From Nonomuraea glycinis (GTDB taxonomy: Bacteria; Actinomycetota; Actinomycetes; Streptosporangiales; Streptosporangiaceae), in contig NZ_BMNK01000001.1 of assembly GCF_014646515.1 (NCBI RefSeq), positions 538,745 to 602,744 on the forward strand: a stretch of DNA of 64,000 nucleotides. The letters are read 5' to 3'. Below are positions 52,145 through 61,414 of the stretch, in pieces. The first letter of the stretch is position 1; each line of letters begins with the position of its first letter. A program made the position numbers and the translations under genes. The notes under the pieces are model-generated. The model was not told the DNA's origin. It was given only the letters and a program-made list of their open reading frames with translations, and did no database searches.

Positions 52145-53281
52145 ATGGATCAATCCTCCTCGGCTCAGGCTCCGCCGCCGCGCAGTGTCTTCATCTGCCA
52201 CAGCTCGCAGGACAAACCTTTTCTGCTGATTCTTGTGGAGCTGCTGCGTTCGCATGAGATCGAGGTGTGGATCGACCTGCACGAAATGCATGCGGGTGAC
52301 TTCATTCAGGATAAAATATCGAAACAGATTCCGGCCAGCTCATGTGTCCTCGCCGTTGTCTCACGGCATTCCGTGCAATCACGATGGGTCGCCGAGGAGC
52401 TCGTGCAGGCATTACAGCTGGAAGAGAAGCACCGTGGCCCGCGGGTCATCCCGGTCAAGCTGGACGACACCGAACTGCCTGCCTATCTGGCTCGGAAGCT
52501 CGCCATCGACTTCTCCCGGCCTGATCTTATGGCCGACTCGCTGCGCGCCTTGGTGCGGGCGATCAGAGCAGCGCATCCTCCGGTGACGATAACGAGGCAT
52601 GACGAGCTGGAGCATGAACTCGCGCGGACGACACTACGTGAGGGCGATCTTCGACTTGCCGCACAGCTCTGCTCGAACATCCATAATGCGGTGAAAAACG
52701 TCCTCCTTACCGCTTATCGCCTTCTCGACGATTCGCCGTACCGCCATGTGCCGGCCGTCCGCGTCCTGTTGTTCACGGTCCACGAGCAGTACGAATGCCT
52801 GCGACTGCAGTTGTACGTCTCGGATACGTCGGTCGTCGGGCACTGCAAACACCGCTTCACTCTCGACCCTGGTCGGCAACGGCACCTGAACCCCGCCGCC
52901 AGCGCATGGAACAAGCGCCGGCTTCACCACGTGGACTACCAAGCGGAATACGCGGCGGATCCCGAAGCCTACATAGCGGAAGCCGTCCAGCACGGTTTCA
53001 CCCGAGACAAGGTTTCGAACATCATTTTTCATATCGCCAGCAGCGTCTCGGTGCCGATCGAGCGGCTCGTATTCCCTTCGCTCGGCGCCGGGATTCCTGG
53101 TGTCGTCTGCATCGACAGCGAACGCCGGGCGGTCTTTCCTCAGGAGACGCACCCGGTGCTCGCCGAAATAGTCGTGGACCTGCTCAACGACTTCAACACC
53201 GGGCGGCGCAGTCCCTTGCAGTTCGAGGACAGGGACATCATGGAGGACAACCGGGGCATCATCGACGAGGTGACGAGATGA
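52145..53281 (+). CDS. TIR domain protein with C-terminal GAF-like sensor region
   Basis: The 378-residue product starts MDQSSSAQAPPPRSVFICHSSQDK. The TIR domain (about 13-140) has IEVWIDLHEMHAGD, SCVLAVVSRHSVQSRWVAEELVQAL (Trp81 and Glu85, in the catalytic spacing) and RVIPVKLDDTELPAYL. The region from about 185 to 350 (VRVLLFTVHEQYECLRLQLYVSDT ... IIFHIASSVSVPIERLVFP) has a GAF-like strand-helix pattern, which suggests ligand sensing. Third-position GC is lower than in neighbours, which suggests acquisition. It diverges from the TIR-WD40 operon with 146 bases between starts. Confidence 0.85.
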   Translation: MDQSSSAQAPPPRSVFICHSSQDKPFLLILVELLRSHEIEVWIDLHEMHAGDFIQDKISKQIPASSCVLAVVSRHSVQSRWVAEELVQALQLEEKHRGPRVIPVKLDDTELPAYLARKLAIDFSRPDLMADSLRALVRAIRAAHPPVTITRHDELEHELARTTLREGDLRLAAQLCSNIHNAVKNVLLTAYRLLDDSPYRHVPAVRVLLFTVHEQYECLRLQLYVSDTSVVGHCKHRFTLDPGRQRHLNPAASAWNKRRLHHVDYQAEYAADPEAYIAEAVQHGFTRDKVSNIIFHIASSVSVPIERLVFPSLGAGIPGVVCIDSERRAVFPQETHPVLAEIVVDLLNDFNTGRRSPLQFEDRDIMEDNRGIIDEVTR

Positions 53282-53306
53282 TCCAGGGCCGGTAGTCGCC
53301 GGACGG

Positions 53307-54425
53307 TCAGTTGCAGTTGCAGTCGCAGCCGTCGCAGCAGCAGTCGCCGTCGCAGGAGCAGCACTGGGAGCAGTTGCCGCAGCAGTCCCAGCCGGAGCAG
53401 TCGAAGCGCCCGCAGCAGGAGCTCTGGTGGTCCTCGTCCCACTCGGGACGGTACAGGCCGCACGTGCAGCAGGTCAGCGCGGCGCATACGAACGACAGCA
53501 GGCCGCCGGGGTCCCGCTTCGGCGGGCGGTGTCCCGGTGGGGCGTCCGGGGAGCCGGGTGGGTGGCCGGGGCCGGGGGCGGCGGCGGCGAAGGCTCGGGA
53601 GACGGCGTTGCCGGTCTCTCGTACCAGCAGGGCGCGGGTCAGGGCGGGGCGGGGCAGGTCCAGCTCGTCCACGGCGGCGCGCAGCTCCGCGTGCGCGGTG
53701 TCGCAGTGGCGGCGCGCCTCGTCCAGGCCGGTGCCGGTGGCGGCCAGCGGGTTGTACGATCCGGACGCGCGGTCGTCGGCCAGGTCCTCCACCGCGTCGA
53801 TCAGGTGGGCCAGCCTGCCGAACCGGCGCCCGGCCGCCTCCAGGGCCTCCTGGTTGTGCGGCTTGCCGGTGAGGGTCGCGGTGTGCGCGAACGCGGCGGC
53901 CACGGCGTCCTCGGTGGGCGCGGTCAGCTCCCGTAACCCGGCGCTCCCCGTACGTTCCAGGAGGGCCTGGCGGCCGGCCGCCGCCGTCAGTGGGGTGACG
54001 TCGAAGCCGAGCGTGCCGGCCGTGGCGGCGCCGGCCGAGGACCAGCGGTCGGCCAGGCGGGTGGCGCCGGCGGCCACCGGGCGGCGGGCGTAGGCGCCGT
54101 CCCCGTCCGCCACGTGGTCGCGCACCTTGCCGGCCGCCAGGAGGAGCGACACCGAGGCCGCCAGCCGTACCCCTTCGGCCTCCACCACGTGCGCGCCCTT
54201 GAAGCCGCGCAGCGCGCACGCGCCCGCTCGCCGGCGGGGCGCGGCGGCGGGCGACTGAGCTTCGGTGAGAACGGACACGAGCAGGCCGTCGTAGTTGGTC
54301 ACCAGGCGGGACAGGTGGCCGTGCTCGTCGCGGAGCGCCAGGCAGAGCCCGCACAGGTGGCCCATCCAGTCCGCGTAGAGCCCTTTGCACATGCCGTGCT
54401 GACATGGCCGGACGATGCCAAACAT
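53307..54425 (-). CDS. DUF5685 family protein with a cysteine-rich C-terminal tail
   Basis: The 372-residue product starts MFGIVRPCQHGMCKGLYADWMGHLCGLCLALRD, the DUF5685 signature with paired cysteines; an in-frame start at 54464 is less likely. The central part is helical (AHLIDAVEDLADDRASGSYNPL). The last ~62 residues contain nineteen cysteines in CC, CxC and CCC clusters, interspersed with Asp, Gly and Ser. Such a tail could bind metal ions or be heavily cross-linked. Function unknown; related genes are often near natural-product or maturation loci. Confidence 0.88.
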   Translation of the reverse strand: MFGIVRPCQHGMCKGLYADWMGHLCGLCLALRDEHGHLSRLVTNYDGLLVSVLTEAQSPAAAPRRRAGACALRGFKGAHVVEAEGVRLAASVSLLLAAGKVRDHVADGDGAYARRPVAAGATRLADRWSSAGAATAGTLGFDVTPLTAAAGRQALLERTGSAGLRELTAPTEDAVAAAFAHTATLTGKPHNQEALEAAGRRFGRLAHLIDAVEDLADDRASGSYNPLAATGTGLDEARRHCDTAHAELRAAVDELDLPRPALTRALLVRETGNAVSRAFAAAAPGPGHPPGSPDAPPGHRPPKRDPGGLLSFVCAALTCCTCGLYRPEWDEDHQSSCCGRFDCSGWDCCGNCSQCCSCDGDCCCDGCDCNCN

Positions 54426-54470
54426 ATGTTCCCCCGTGCGTGTATTCGGGGGAAACCGTAGCACCCGCGA

Positions 54471-54772
54471 TCAGGCCGTGTGCTGATACGTCGGGTAGGT
54501 CAGATAGCCCGCGTCACCGCCCTGGTAGTAGGTGGCATCGTCGACGGGTGTGATCGGGAGCGTGGTGCGCAGCCGCTCGACGAGGTCGGGGTCGGCGATG
54601 AAGGCGCGGCCGAAGCTGATGAGGTCCGCGCGCCCCGCTGGGCGTAATAGGTGGCCATGGACGGTGTCGCCAGGCCCCCGGCCGCGGCCCGGACCCGGGT
54701 CATCGGGGCCATCACCACCCGGTTGGGCAGGACCAGGTCCCCGAGCCGGTAGCTGTCGAAAAGGGTGGTCAT
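54471..54772 (-). pseudogene. Old Yellow Enzyme family (alkene reductase) gene with large internal deletion
   Basis: The start is intact: MTTLFDSYRLGDLVLPNRVV then MAPMTRVRAA and TPSMATYYAQRG, the FMN-binding N-terminus of NADH:flavin oxidoreductases. At about 54630 the sequence jumps, in another frame, to ADLISFGRAFIADPDLVERLR and PVDDATYYQGGDAGYLTYP, the normal C-terminus ending at TGA 54471-54473. Roughly 240 of about 360 residues are missing. The joint lies in a GCGCG run, so short repeats may have mediated the deletion. Confidence 0.8.
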
Positions 54773-54888
54773 CGCAAGGCTCCTTCGCGTTCCGCGGCGC
54801 CCGATCCGGCCCGCTGCGGCTAAGCTAGAACCTCACATCCATGTCAGAGGCAACCATGTGTGGCACAGGTCACAGTCGGGAGGACGGC

Positions 54889-55266
54889 GTGCGCATCGGG
54901 GAGTTGGCGTCACGTACCGGGGTCAGCGTCCGGTCCCTGCGTTACTACGAGGAGCAGGGGCTGCTCGCCAGCACCCGCAGCGCCAGCGGGCAGCGGCACT
55001 ACACCGCCGGCGAGATCGACCGGGTCGCGCTCATCCAGCGCCTGTACGCCGCCGGTCTGTCCAGTCGTACCATCGCCGAGCTGCTGCCCTGTGTCCATTC
55101 GCCCAGCGAGGAGAATTCGGACGCCGCGATGGAGCGCATGGCGCAGGAACGCGACCGGCTGTCCGCGCACATCGCCGACCTCATCCGCACCCGGGACACG
55201 CTCGACGAACTCATGGTCATCAACCGAGCGCATCGGGAGAGTCTCCAGATGGCCCACAGCCACTGA
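54889..55266 (+). CDS. MerR family transcriptional regulator
   Basis: The 125-residue product starts at GTG 54889 (MRIGELASRTGVSVRSLRYYEEQGLL), directly after GGGAGGA. An in-frame ATG at 54841 would add 16 atypical residues. The winged helix is followed by RHYTAGEIDRVALIQRLYAAGLSSRTIAELL and a dimerising coiled coil. No metal-binding cysteine pattern is evident, so it probably senses an organic compound or redox state. It diverges from the Old Yellow Enzyme pseudogene, which it may once have controlled. Confidence 0.9.
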   Translation: MRIGELASRTGVSVRSLRYYEEQGLLASTRSASGQRHYTAGEIDRVALIQRLYAAGLSSRTIAELLPCVHSPSEENSDAAMERMAQERDRLSAHIADLIRTRDTLDELMVINRAHRESLQMAHSH

Positions 55267-55270
55267 GGTC

Positions 55271-56173
55271 TCACGCCAGGGCGGGGGAGGCGCCGGGCGC
55301 CGAGCCGCGCAGGCGGGCGGCGTCCTGGCTGGGCGGCGCGCCGAACTGGCGGCGGTATTCACGGCTGAACTGTGACGGGCTGTCGTAGCCGACGCGATGA
55401 CCGACGGTGGTGACGTCGTTGGGGTGGGTGGCGAGCAGGAGCCGGGCCTCCTGCAGCCGGATCTGCTTCTGGAACTGGATGGGGCTCATCGCGGTGACCG
55501 CCTGGAAGTTGCGGTAGAAGGCGGACACGCTCATGCCGGACAGCCGCGCCACGTCCTCGACCCGGAAGGGCTGCGCGTAGTGGTCGCGGATCCACCGGAC
55601 CGCCCGCGCGACGTGGGCGAGACTGCTGTCGGCGAGGCCGAGCTGACGGACCACCGCACCCTGCTCGCCGGTGATGAGCCGCCACAGGATCTCCCGCTTG
55701 AGCAGCGGGGCGAGGACCGCCAGGTCGCGTGGCCGGTCCAGCAGGCGCAGCAGCCTGATCACCGCGTCGACGAGCTCGTCGGGCGCGTCGCTGACGGCCA
55801 TGCCGGACGGTGTGCCGCTGTCGGGTGGGAGGTCTCCGGGGGCCGCCTGCAGCAGCAGCTCGGCGACGGTGGTCGGGTGCAGGACCAGGCCGAAGCCGAG
55901 GGCCGGCCGGTCGGGGCTCGCCTCGGTGAAGTGGCCGGTGATCGGCATGTCGACCGAGGCCAGCAGGTATTGCCCGGCGCGGTACTCGTACACGCGGTCG
56001 CCCAGCGCGATCCGTTTCGCGCCCTGCGCGATGAGCGCCAGCACCGTGCCCGACATCGAGGGGGACGGCGGGTCCGCGTGCTCGGCCTTCGAGACCAGGA
56101 CGCCCTCGACGGCGGTGGTCATGTCGGGCCGGGCATGGCGCGCGAGCAAGGCGCGTAGCTCGTCAAGGTTCAT
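55271..56173 (-). CDS. AraC family transcriptional regulator (N-terminal AraC_N type)
   Basis: The 300-residue product starts at ATG 56173 (MNLDELRALLARHARPDMTT). The N-terminal cupin-like domain has LALIAQGAKRIALGDRVYEYRAGQYLLASVDMPITG. The C-terminal double HTH has HYAQPFRVEDVARLSGMSVSAFYRNFQAVTAMSPIQFQKQIRLQEARLLL and VGYDSPSQFSREYRRQFGAPPSQD. It is divergent from the monooxygenase/esterase pair at 56330, and its likely site is the 156-base region between them. Its stop faces the MerR gene. Confidence 0.93.
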   Translation of the reverse strand: MNLDELRALLARHARPDMTTAVEGVLVSKAEHADPPSPSMSGTVLALIAQGAKRIALGDRVYEYRAGQYLLASVDMPITGHFTEASPDRPALGFGLVLHPTTVAELLLQAAPGDLPPDSGTPSGMAVSDAPDELVDAVIRLLRLLDRPRDLAVLAPLLKREILWRLITGEQGAVVRQLGLADSSLAHVARAVRWIRDHYAQPFRVEDVARLSGMSVSAFYRNFQAVTAMSPIQFQKQIRLQEARLLLATHPNDVTTVGHRVGYDSPSQFSREYRRQFGAPPSQDAARLRGSAPGASPALA

Positions 56174-56329
56174 GCCCCGATTGAAGCACGTACCTGATTC
56201 TCTCGGCAATGAGAGGATCAGGCAAGAAGCCGGCAGCATCGTTCTAACGTTTGCGCAGGTCGGGCTGTTTACATTGACTCATCGACATCCCAGGAGCACA
56301 CAGCGGCTCCACGATCGAAGGAGTCCCCC

Positions 56330-56635
56330 ATGAGCGTCGAGCACGGTTTCCACGCCACCCTGACCGCGCGGCCCGGAAAGGCCGACGAGGTGGTCGAGTT
56401 CCTGCTGAACGCGCCGTCCCTGGCGAACGAGGACTGCGTCGTCTTCCTGGTCAGCCGCTCGGCCAGTGACCAGGACATCGTGTACGTCACCGAGGGCTGG
56501 AGCAGTGAGGAGGCCCACGGCCGGTTCTTCAAGACCGAGGAGGCGCAGGAGCTGGTCGCGAAGCTCGGGACGCTGCTCGTCGGCGAGTCCGAGTACGTCG
56601 ACGAGGTGCCGGTCGGCGGTAAGGCCGCCTTCTAA
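56330..56635 (+). CDS. putative quinol monooxygenase (ABM domain)
   Basis: The 101-residue ferredoxin-like alpha-beta protein contains GFHATLTARPGKADEVVEFLL, CVVFLVSRSASDQDIVYVTEGWSS and EEAHGRFFKTEEAQELVAKL, characteristic of the ABM/YgiN group. These dimeric cofactor-free enzymes oxidise quinols or polyketides, or protect against quinone stress. It has a good ribosome site (GAAGGAG) and is followed 38 bases later by an esterase gene; both are likely controlled by the divergent AraC protein. Confidence 0.88.
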   Translation: MSVEHGFHATLTARPGKADEVVEFLLNAPSLANEDCVVFLVSRSASDQDIVYVTEGWSSEEAHGRFFKTEEAQELVAKLGTLLVGESEYVDEVPVGGKAAF

Positions 56636-56673
56636 GACCACCCGGCATCAACACCTTAGGAAGGACCCCTCTC

Positions 56674-57663
56674 ATGACGCTCGCTCGCCCCGACTTCGAC
56701 CCCGAGCTGCAGGTCGCGCTCGCCCAACTGCCGTCCATGCCGCCGCTCAGCTCCGAGGTGCTCGCCCAGCTGCGCCAGTATCCGTCGCCGCCGGTCGAGA
56801 CCTTTCTCGAAGGGCTGGCGGTGGACCGGCGCGAGGTCAGCGTGCCCGGCTCGGACGGCGTACGGATCCCGCTGTCGATCTTCAGTCCCGCCGGGACCGA
56901 TCAGACCGCGGCGGCACCGTGCGTCTACTGGATCCACGGCGGCGGCATGATCATGGGGGATCGGTTCTCGCAGATCGACATCCCGCTGGAGTGGCTCGCC
57001 GAGTTCGGCGCCGTCGTCATCTCCGTGGATTACCGGCTGGCGCCGGAGGTCAACGGGACGACGCTGGTCGAGGACTGCTACCAGGGGCTGAGCTGGGTCG
57101 CCGAGCACGCCGGTGAGCTGGGCATCGACCCCGCCCGTATCGTCGTCGCCGGTACGAGCGCCGGCGGCGGCCTCGCGGCCGGGACCGTACTGATGGCACG
57201 TGACCTCGGGGGCCCGGCCGTCGCCGCTCAGGTGCTGATCTGTCCCATGCTCGACCACCGCAACGGCACTACCTCCAGCAGGCAGTACGCCGAGGGGCCC
57301 GGCACCTGGACCGGGGAGATGAACGCGTTCGGATGGCGGGCGGTCCTCGGCGACCTCGCCGGCCAGGAGGTGCCCGGGTACGTCTCGCCCGCGGTGGCCG
57401 ACGACCTGTCGGGTCTGCCGGCCACCTACATCGACGCCGGCACCGCCAAGGTGTTCCGTGACGAGGACGTCGAGTACGCCACCCGGATCTGGGCGGCCGG
57501 CGGCCAGGCCGAACTGCACATCTGGGCGGGCGGTTTCCACGGCTTCGACGCGCTGTTCCCGCAGGTGCGGCTCTCGGCCGCGGCGCGCAGGACACGCAGC
57601 GACTGGCTCGGCCGCGTCCTGGGCCAGGCTTCTCTCGCCCAGGCGCCGAGTCTCGCCCCGTAG
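56674..57663 (+). CDS. alpha/beta hydrolase, hormone-sensitive lipase (esterase) family
   Basis: The 329-residue product has the HGG oxyanion motif (YWIHGGGMIMGD), VISVDYRLAPE, the nucleophile GTSAGGG, the acid in TYIDAGTAKVFRDED and the catalytic His in WAGGFHGFDALFP. This is the standard HSL/bacterial carboxylesterase set. It has no signal peptide, so it is cytoplasmic. In the operon with the monooxygenase it may process a small aromatic or lipid ester. Confidence 0.92.
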   Translation: MTLARPDFDPELQVALAQLPSMPPLSSEVLAQLRQYPSPPVETFLEGLAVDRREVSVPGSDGVRIPLSIFSPAGTDQTAAAPCVYWIHGGGMIMGDRFSQIDIPLEWLAEFGAVVISVDYRLAPEVNGTTLVEDCYQGLSWVAEHAGELGIDPARIVVAGTSAGGGLAAGTVLMARDLGGPAVAAQVLICPMLDHRNGTTSSRQYAEGPGTWTGEMNAFGWRAVLGDLAGQEVPGYVSPAVADDLSGLPATYIDAGTAKVFRDEDVEYATRIWAAGGQAELHIWAGGFHGFDALFPQVRLSAAARRTRSDWLGRVLGQASLAQAPSLAP

Positions 57664-57699
57664 ACGGGCGACGCTGGCGACCCTGCCCAAACTGCCGAC

Positions 57700-58190
57700 G
57701 GCCGCGTCGCCGTCAACGCCTTCCTCAACACCATGATCGCCGGCGCCGTCGGCATGCTCACCTGCAGGGCCTGTTCAACGGCATCGGCCAGGTGTTCTTC
57801 CAGAGCAAGTGGTACGTCGGCCTGATCTTCCTGATCGGCCTGCTGTTCGGCGGATGGCTCGTGGGGGTGGCCGCGCTCGTCTCCAGCGCCGTCGGCATCG
57901 TGGTGGCACTGCTGCTGGGCGCGCCCGCCGCCGACGTCGGCGCGGGGCTGTACGGCTACAACGCGGTGCTGACCGGCATCGCCCTGTGTGGCACGTTCCT
58001 CGCCCTGACCCCGCTGGGCATCCTGTACGCGCTCGCCGGCGTGGTGTCGGCGACCGTGCTGACGGCGTTCGTCGGCGACCTGTTCGAGCCCGTCGGCGGC
58101 CACACGCTGACCTGGCCCTTCGTCATAGTCACCTGGATCTTCCTGGCGGCGGTGCCGGCGTTCTCCGGCCTGCGGCGCAGTACTACCTAA
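57700..58190 (+). pseudogene. partial urea transporter gene (one half, frameshifted near its start)
   Basis: VAVNAFLNTMIAGAVGMLT, encoded in one frame to about 57750, continues after a one-base shift as LQGLFNGIGQVFFQSKWYVG. It then runs through helices typical of bacterial urea transporters, including GAGLYGYNAVLTGIAL and TLTWPFVIVTW, and stops at 58190. Only about 160 of the expected ~320 residues are present, so one of the two internal repeats is missing. An internal GTG at 57792 could still express 132 residues. It lies 9 bases before ureA. Confidence 0.6.
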
Positions 58191-58199
58191 GGAGAGCTG

Positions 58200-58505
58200 A
58201 TGAACCTCGCCCCTCGTGAGATCGACAAGCTGATGATCTACGTGGTCGCCGACCTGGCGACCAAGCGGCGGGACCGCGGTCTCAAGCTGAACTACAGCGA
58301 GGCGGTGGCCCTGATCAGCGCCGCCGTCCTGGAGGCGGCCCGTGACGGCAGGACCGTCGCCGAGTGCATGGAGCTCGGCAAGCAGGTCCTCGGCGCCGAC
58401 GACGTCATGCCGGGCGTGCGCGAAATGCTCAAGTTGATGCAGGTCGAGGCGTCGTTCAAGGACGGTTCCAAGCTCGTTTCCTGCCACGACCCCATCGGCG
58501 GCTGA
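58200..58505 (+). CDS. ureA: urease subunit gamma
   Basis: The 101-residue product starts at ATG 58200 behind [70 protein letters not shown] and [17 protein letters not shown] are standard UreA. With UreB and UreC it forms the (alpha-beta-gamma)3 urease that splits urea into ammonia and carbamate in the cytoplasm. Confidence 0.97.
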   Translation: MNLAPREIDKLMIYVVADLATKRRDRGLKLNYSEAVALISAAVLEAARDGRTVAECMELGKQVLGADDVMPGVREMLKLMQVEASFKDGSKLVSCHDPIGG

Positions 58506-58538
58506 CACCGCCGCCAGACGAGAAAGGACCGGTTCGTC

Positions 58539-59003
58539 ATGACGGACACGGACAGGGTCGTCTACGCCGACGGCCCCATCGAGATCAACGCCGGCCGGCC
58601 CACGGTCACCCTGACCGTGCGCAACACCGGGGACCGCGCCGTCCAGGTCGGGTCGCACTTCCACTTCTTCGAGGCGAATCGGGCACTCAGCTTCGACCGC
58701 GCGAAGGCGTACGGCAGGCACCTCGACATCCCGGCGGGCACCGCCGTCCGCATCGAGCCGGGCGACACCCACCGGGTCAACCTGGTCGAGTACGGCGGCG
58801 GCATGCGCATCGTCGGCTTCGCCGGCCTGCTCGACGGCGGCATCCGAACCCGGGACGCCCGGGCACGGGCGCTGCGGCGGCTGGCCGAGCTCGGCTACGC
58901 CGACGCGCCCGAGCCCTCGGCGACCGACCAGCAGGGCGCCGAAGGGAAGGCGGCGAAGAAGCCGGCCGACGGCAAGAAGTCTCCCAGCAGGAAGAAGGGC
59001 TGA
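58539..59003 (+). CDS. ureB: urease subunit beta
   Basis: The 154-residue product carries the UreB core: [39 protein letters not shown] and [23 protein letters not shown]. The C-terminal extension beyond about residue 125 is Lys/Pro/Glu-rich ([19 protein letters not shown]), longer than in many bacteria. It lies 33 bases after ureA and 5 bases before ureC. Confidence 0.97.
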   Translation: MTDTDRVVYADGPIEINAGRPTVTLTVRNTGDRAVQVGSHFHFFEANRALSFDRAKAYGRHLDIPAGTAVRIEPGDTHRVNLVEYGGGMRIVGFAGLLDGGIRTRDARARALRRLAELGYADAPEPSATDQQGAEGKAAKKPADGKKSPSRKKG

Positions 59004-59008
59004 CACCG

Positions 59009-60733
59009 ATGGCCACGATGAGCCGCAAGCAGTACGGGAGCATGTTCGGTCCCACGGTGGGTGACCGGGTCCGCTTGGCCGACACCAACCTGGTGATCGA
59101 GATCGAGAAGGACTACACGGCCGGCCACTACGGGGACGAGGCCGTCTACGGCGGCGGCAAGACCGTCCGCGACGGCATGTCGGCCGACCCTGGCTCGCAG
59201 AACGCCACGATCGCGCTCGACCTGGTGATCACCAACGCGGTCGTGCTCGACCCGATCCTCGGCGTCGTCAAGGGCGACATCGGCATCAAGGACGGCAAGA
59301 TCGTCGGCATCGGCAAGTCCGGCAACCCGCACACCCAGAACGGCGTGGACCGCCGGCTGATCATCGGCGCGGGCACCGAGGTGCTGGCGGGCGAGAACAT
59401 GATCGCCACGCCGGGCGCCATCGACCCGCACGTCCACTTCGTCTCCCCGCAGCAGGCCGAGGCCGCGCTCACCAACGGCATCACCACGCTCATCGGCGGC
59501 GGCACCGGCCCCACCGACGGCACCCGCGGCACGACCTGCACGCCGGGCCCGTGGAACATCGGCCGGATGCTGCAGGCCGTCGAGGCGCTGCCGGTGAACA
59601 TCGGCGTCATGGCCAAGGGCAACTCCAGCCGGCCCGGCACGCTGATCGAGCAGATCGAGGCCGGGGCGTGCGTGCTGAAGGTGCACGAGGACTGGGGCTC
59701 GACCCCGGCCGTGATCGACTGCGCGCTGCGGGTGGCCGACACCTACGACGTCCAGGTGGCACTGCACTCCGACAGCCTCAACGAGGCCGGTTACCTGGAG
59801 GACACGATCAGTGCCATCGACGGCCGGGCCATCCACACCTTCCACACCGAGGGCGCGGGCGGCGGGCACGCGCCCGACCTGATCCGCATCGCCGGCGAGC
59901 CGAACGCGCTGCCGTCCTCGACGAACCCGACGCTGCCGTACACCATCAACTCGGTCGACGAGCTGCTCGACATGGTGATGGTCTGTCACCACCTCAGCCA
60001 CGACATCCCCGAGGACGTGTCGTTCGCCGACAGCCGGGTGCGGGCGGAGACCATCGCCGCCGAGACGGTTCTGCATGACATGGGGGTGATCAGCATGTTC
60101 TCCTCCGACTCCCAGGCGATGGGCCGGGTCGGGGAGACCTTCACCCGGGCCTTCCAGACCGCGCATCACTGCAAGGACCAGCGCGGCAGGCTGCCCGAGG
60201 ACTCCGAGCGCAACGACAACGCCCGGGTGCTGCGCTATCTGGCCAAGCTGACCATCAACCCGGCCAGGACCACCGGCATCGCCGAGACGGTCGGCTCGCT
60301 GGAGGACGGCAAGCTGGCCGACATCGTGCTCTGGCCGTTCACCTCGTTCGCCGCCAAACCGGCGCTCGTGGTCAAGGGCGGGTTGATCAACTGGGCGCAG
60401 ATGGGTGACCCGAACGCCTCGCTGCCCACCCCGCAGCCCGTCTACTACCGGCCGATGTTCGGGGCGATGGGGATGGCGCAGCGCAAGAGCAACGTGACGT
60501 TCCTGCCGGACGCCGCCATCGCCGCCGGGGTGCCGGAACGGCTCGGCCTGCAACGGCTGATCGCCAAGATCCGCCACACCCGTACGGTCGACAAACGGCA
60601 CATGGTTCGCAACTCAGCGCTGCCCAAGATCACCGTGGATCCGGAGACGTACAAGGTCACCGTGGACGGCGAGCACGCCACCATCGCGCCGGCGCAGGAA
60701 CTGCCGCTGAACCACCTGTTCTTCCTGGCATGA
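59009..60733 (+). CDS. ureC: urease subunit alpha
   Basis: The 574-residue catalytic subunit starts at ATG 59009 ([23 protein letters not shown]); ATG 59018 is also possible. The nickel centre residues are all present: HVH in [12 protein letters not shown], the carbamylated Lys in [16 protein letters not shown] in [21 protein letters not shown] and the flap [20 protein letters not shown]. The length matches the family. ATGA overlap with ureF. Confidence 0.98.
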   Translation: MATMSRKQYGSMFGPTVGDRVRLADTNLVIEIEKDYTAGHYGDEAVYGGGKTVRDGMSADPGSQNATIALDLVITNAVVLDPILGVVKGDIGIKDGKIVGIGKSGNPHTQNGVDRRLIIGAGTEVLAGENMIATPGAIDPHVHFVSPQQAEAALTNGITTLIGGGTGPTDGTRGTTCTPGPWNIGRMLQAVEALPVNIGVMAKGNSSRPGTLIEQIEAGACVLKVHEDWGSTPAVIDCALRVADTYDVQVALHSDSLNEAGYLEDTISAIDGRAIHTFHTEGAGGGHAPDLIRIAGEPNALPSSTNPTLPYTINSVDELLDMVMVCHHLSHDIPEDVSFADSRVRAETIAAETVLHDMGVISMFSSDSQAMGRVGETFTRAFQTAHHCKDQRGRLPEDSERNDNARVLRYLAKLTINPARTTGIAETVGSLEDGKLADIVLWPFTSFAAKPALVVKGGLINWAQMGDPNASLPTPQPVYYRPMFGAMGMAQRKSNVTFLPDAAIAAGVPERLGLQRLIAKIRHTRTVDKRHMVRNSALPKITVDPETYKVTVDGEHATIAPAQELPLNHLFFLA

Positions 60734-61401
60734 CCCTGCTCGCCCAGCTCCAGCTGACCGACTCGGCCTTCCCGGGCGGCCTCTACACGCTCTCCCACGG
60801 GCTGGAGGCGTACACACAGGCCGGGCCGGTGGACGTCGGTGAGCTGCTGGAGGACGTGCTGCTGCACGCCGCCGGGCCCGGCGACGCCACCGCCCTGGTG
60901 CTCACCCAACGGGCGGTGACGGCCGGGGACTGGGACGCGGTGGTGGCGGCCGACCGGCGGCTGCACGCGATCAAGCTCAGCCGGGAGATCCGCGCCGCCG
61001 CCACCAGGACCGGCAACCAGGTCCTGCGGACCGCCACCCTGGTCTTCGCCACCCCCGAGCTGGCCCGGCTCACCGAGCTGGTCGAGGCCGGGACCGCGCC
61101 GGGCAACCACGCCGTCGTCCTGGGCACCGCCTACGCCGGCCTGGGCGTGCCGGTGCACGACGCGGTGACCGGCGACCTGTACGCGTTCGCCGCGAGCTGG
61201 GTCAGCGCCGCCGTCCGGCTCGGCAGGCTCGACTTCCGGCAGGCCCAGGCGACGTTGTACGGCGCGGCGGGCGCGATCGGGCGGGCCGCCGCGCACGCGC
61301 TGGCCGCCCGCGGCCCTCTCGACCTGCACGCCGCCACCCCGGTCGCGGACATCATGAGCGCCGTCCACGAGCGGGCGGAGGCCCGCCTCTTCACCACCTG
61401 A
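60730..61401 (+). CDS. ureF: urease accessory protein UreF
   Basis: The 223-residue, all-helical product starts [30 protein letters not shown], the UreF opening. [19 protein letters not shown] and [21 protein letters not shown] follow. UreF bridges UreD and the GTPase UreG during nickel insertion. It is translationally coupled to ureC. Confidence 0.95.
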   Translation: MTLLAQLQLTDSAFPGGLYTLSHGLEAYTQAGPVDVGELLEDVLLHAAGPGDATALVLTQRAVTAGDWDAVVAADRRLHAIKLSREIRAAATRTGNQVLRTATLVFATPELARLTELVEAGTAPGNHAVVLGTAYAGLGVPVHDAVTGDLYAFAASWVSAAVRLGRLDFRQAQATLYGAAGAIGRAAAHALAARGPLDLHAATPVADIMSAVHERAEARLFTT

Positions 61402-61414
61402 AAGGCAGCACGCC

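Noticed and set aside
54773..54888. MerR-type operator (CCTCACATCCATGTCAGAGG) before the MerR gene
   Set aside because: The dyad is imperfect and the -35/-10 spacing characteristic of MerR promoters could not be confirmed.
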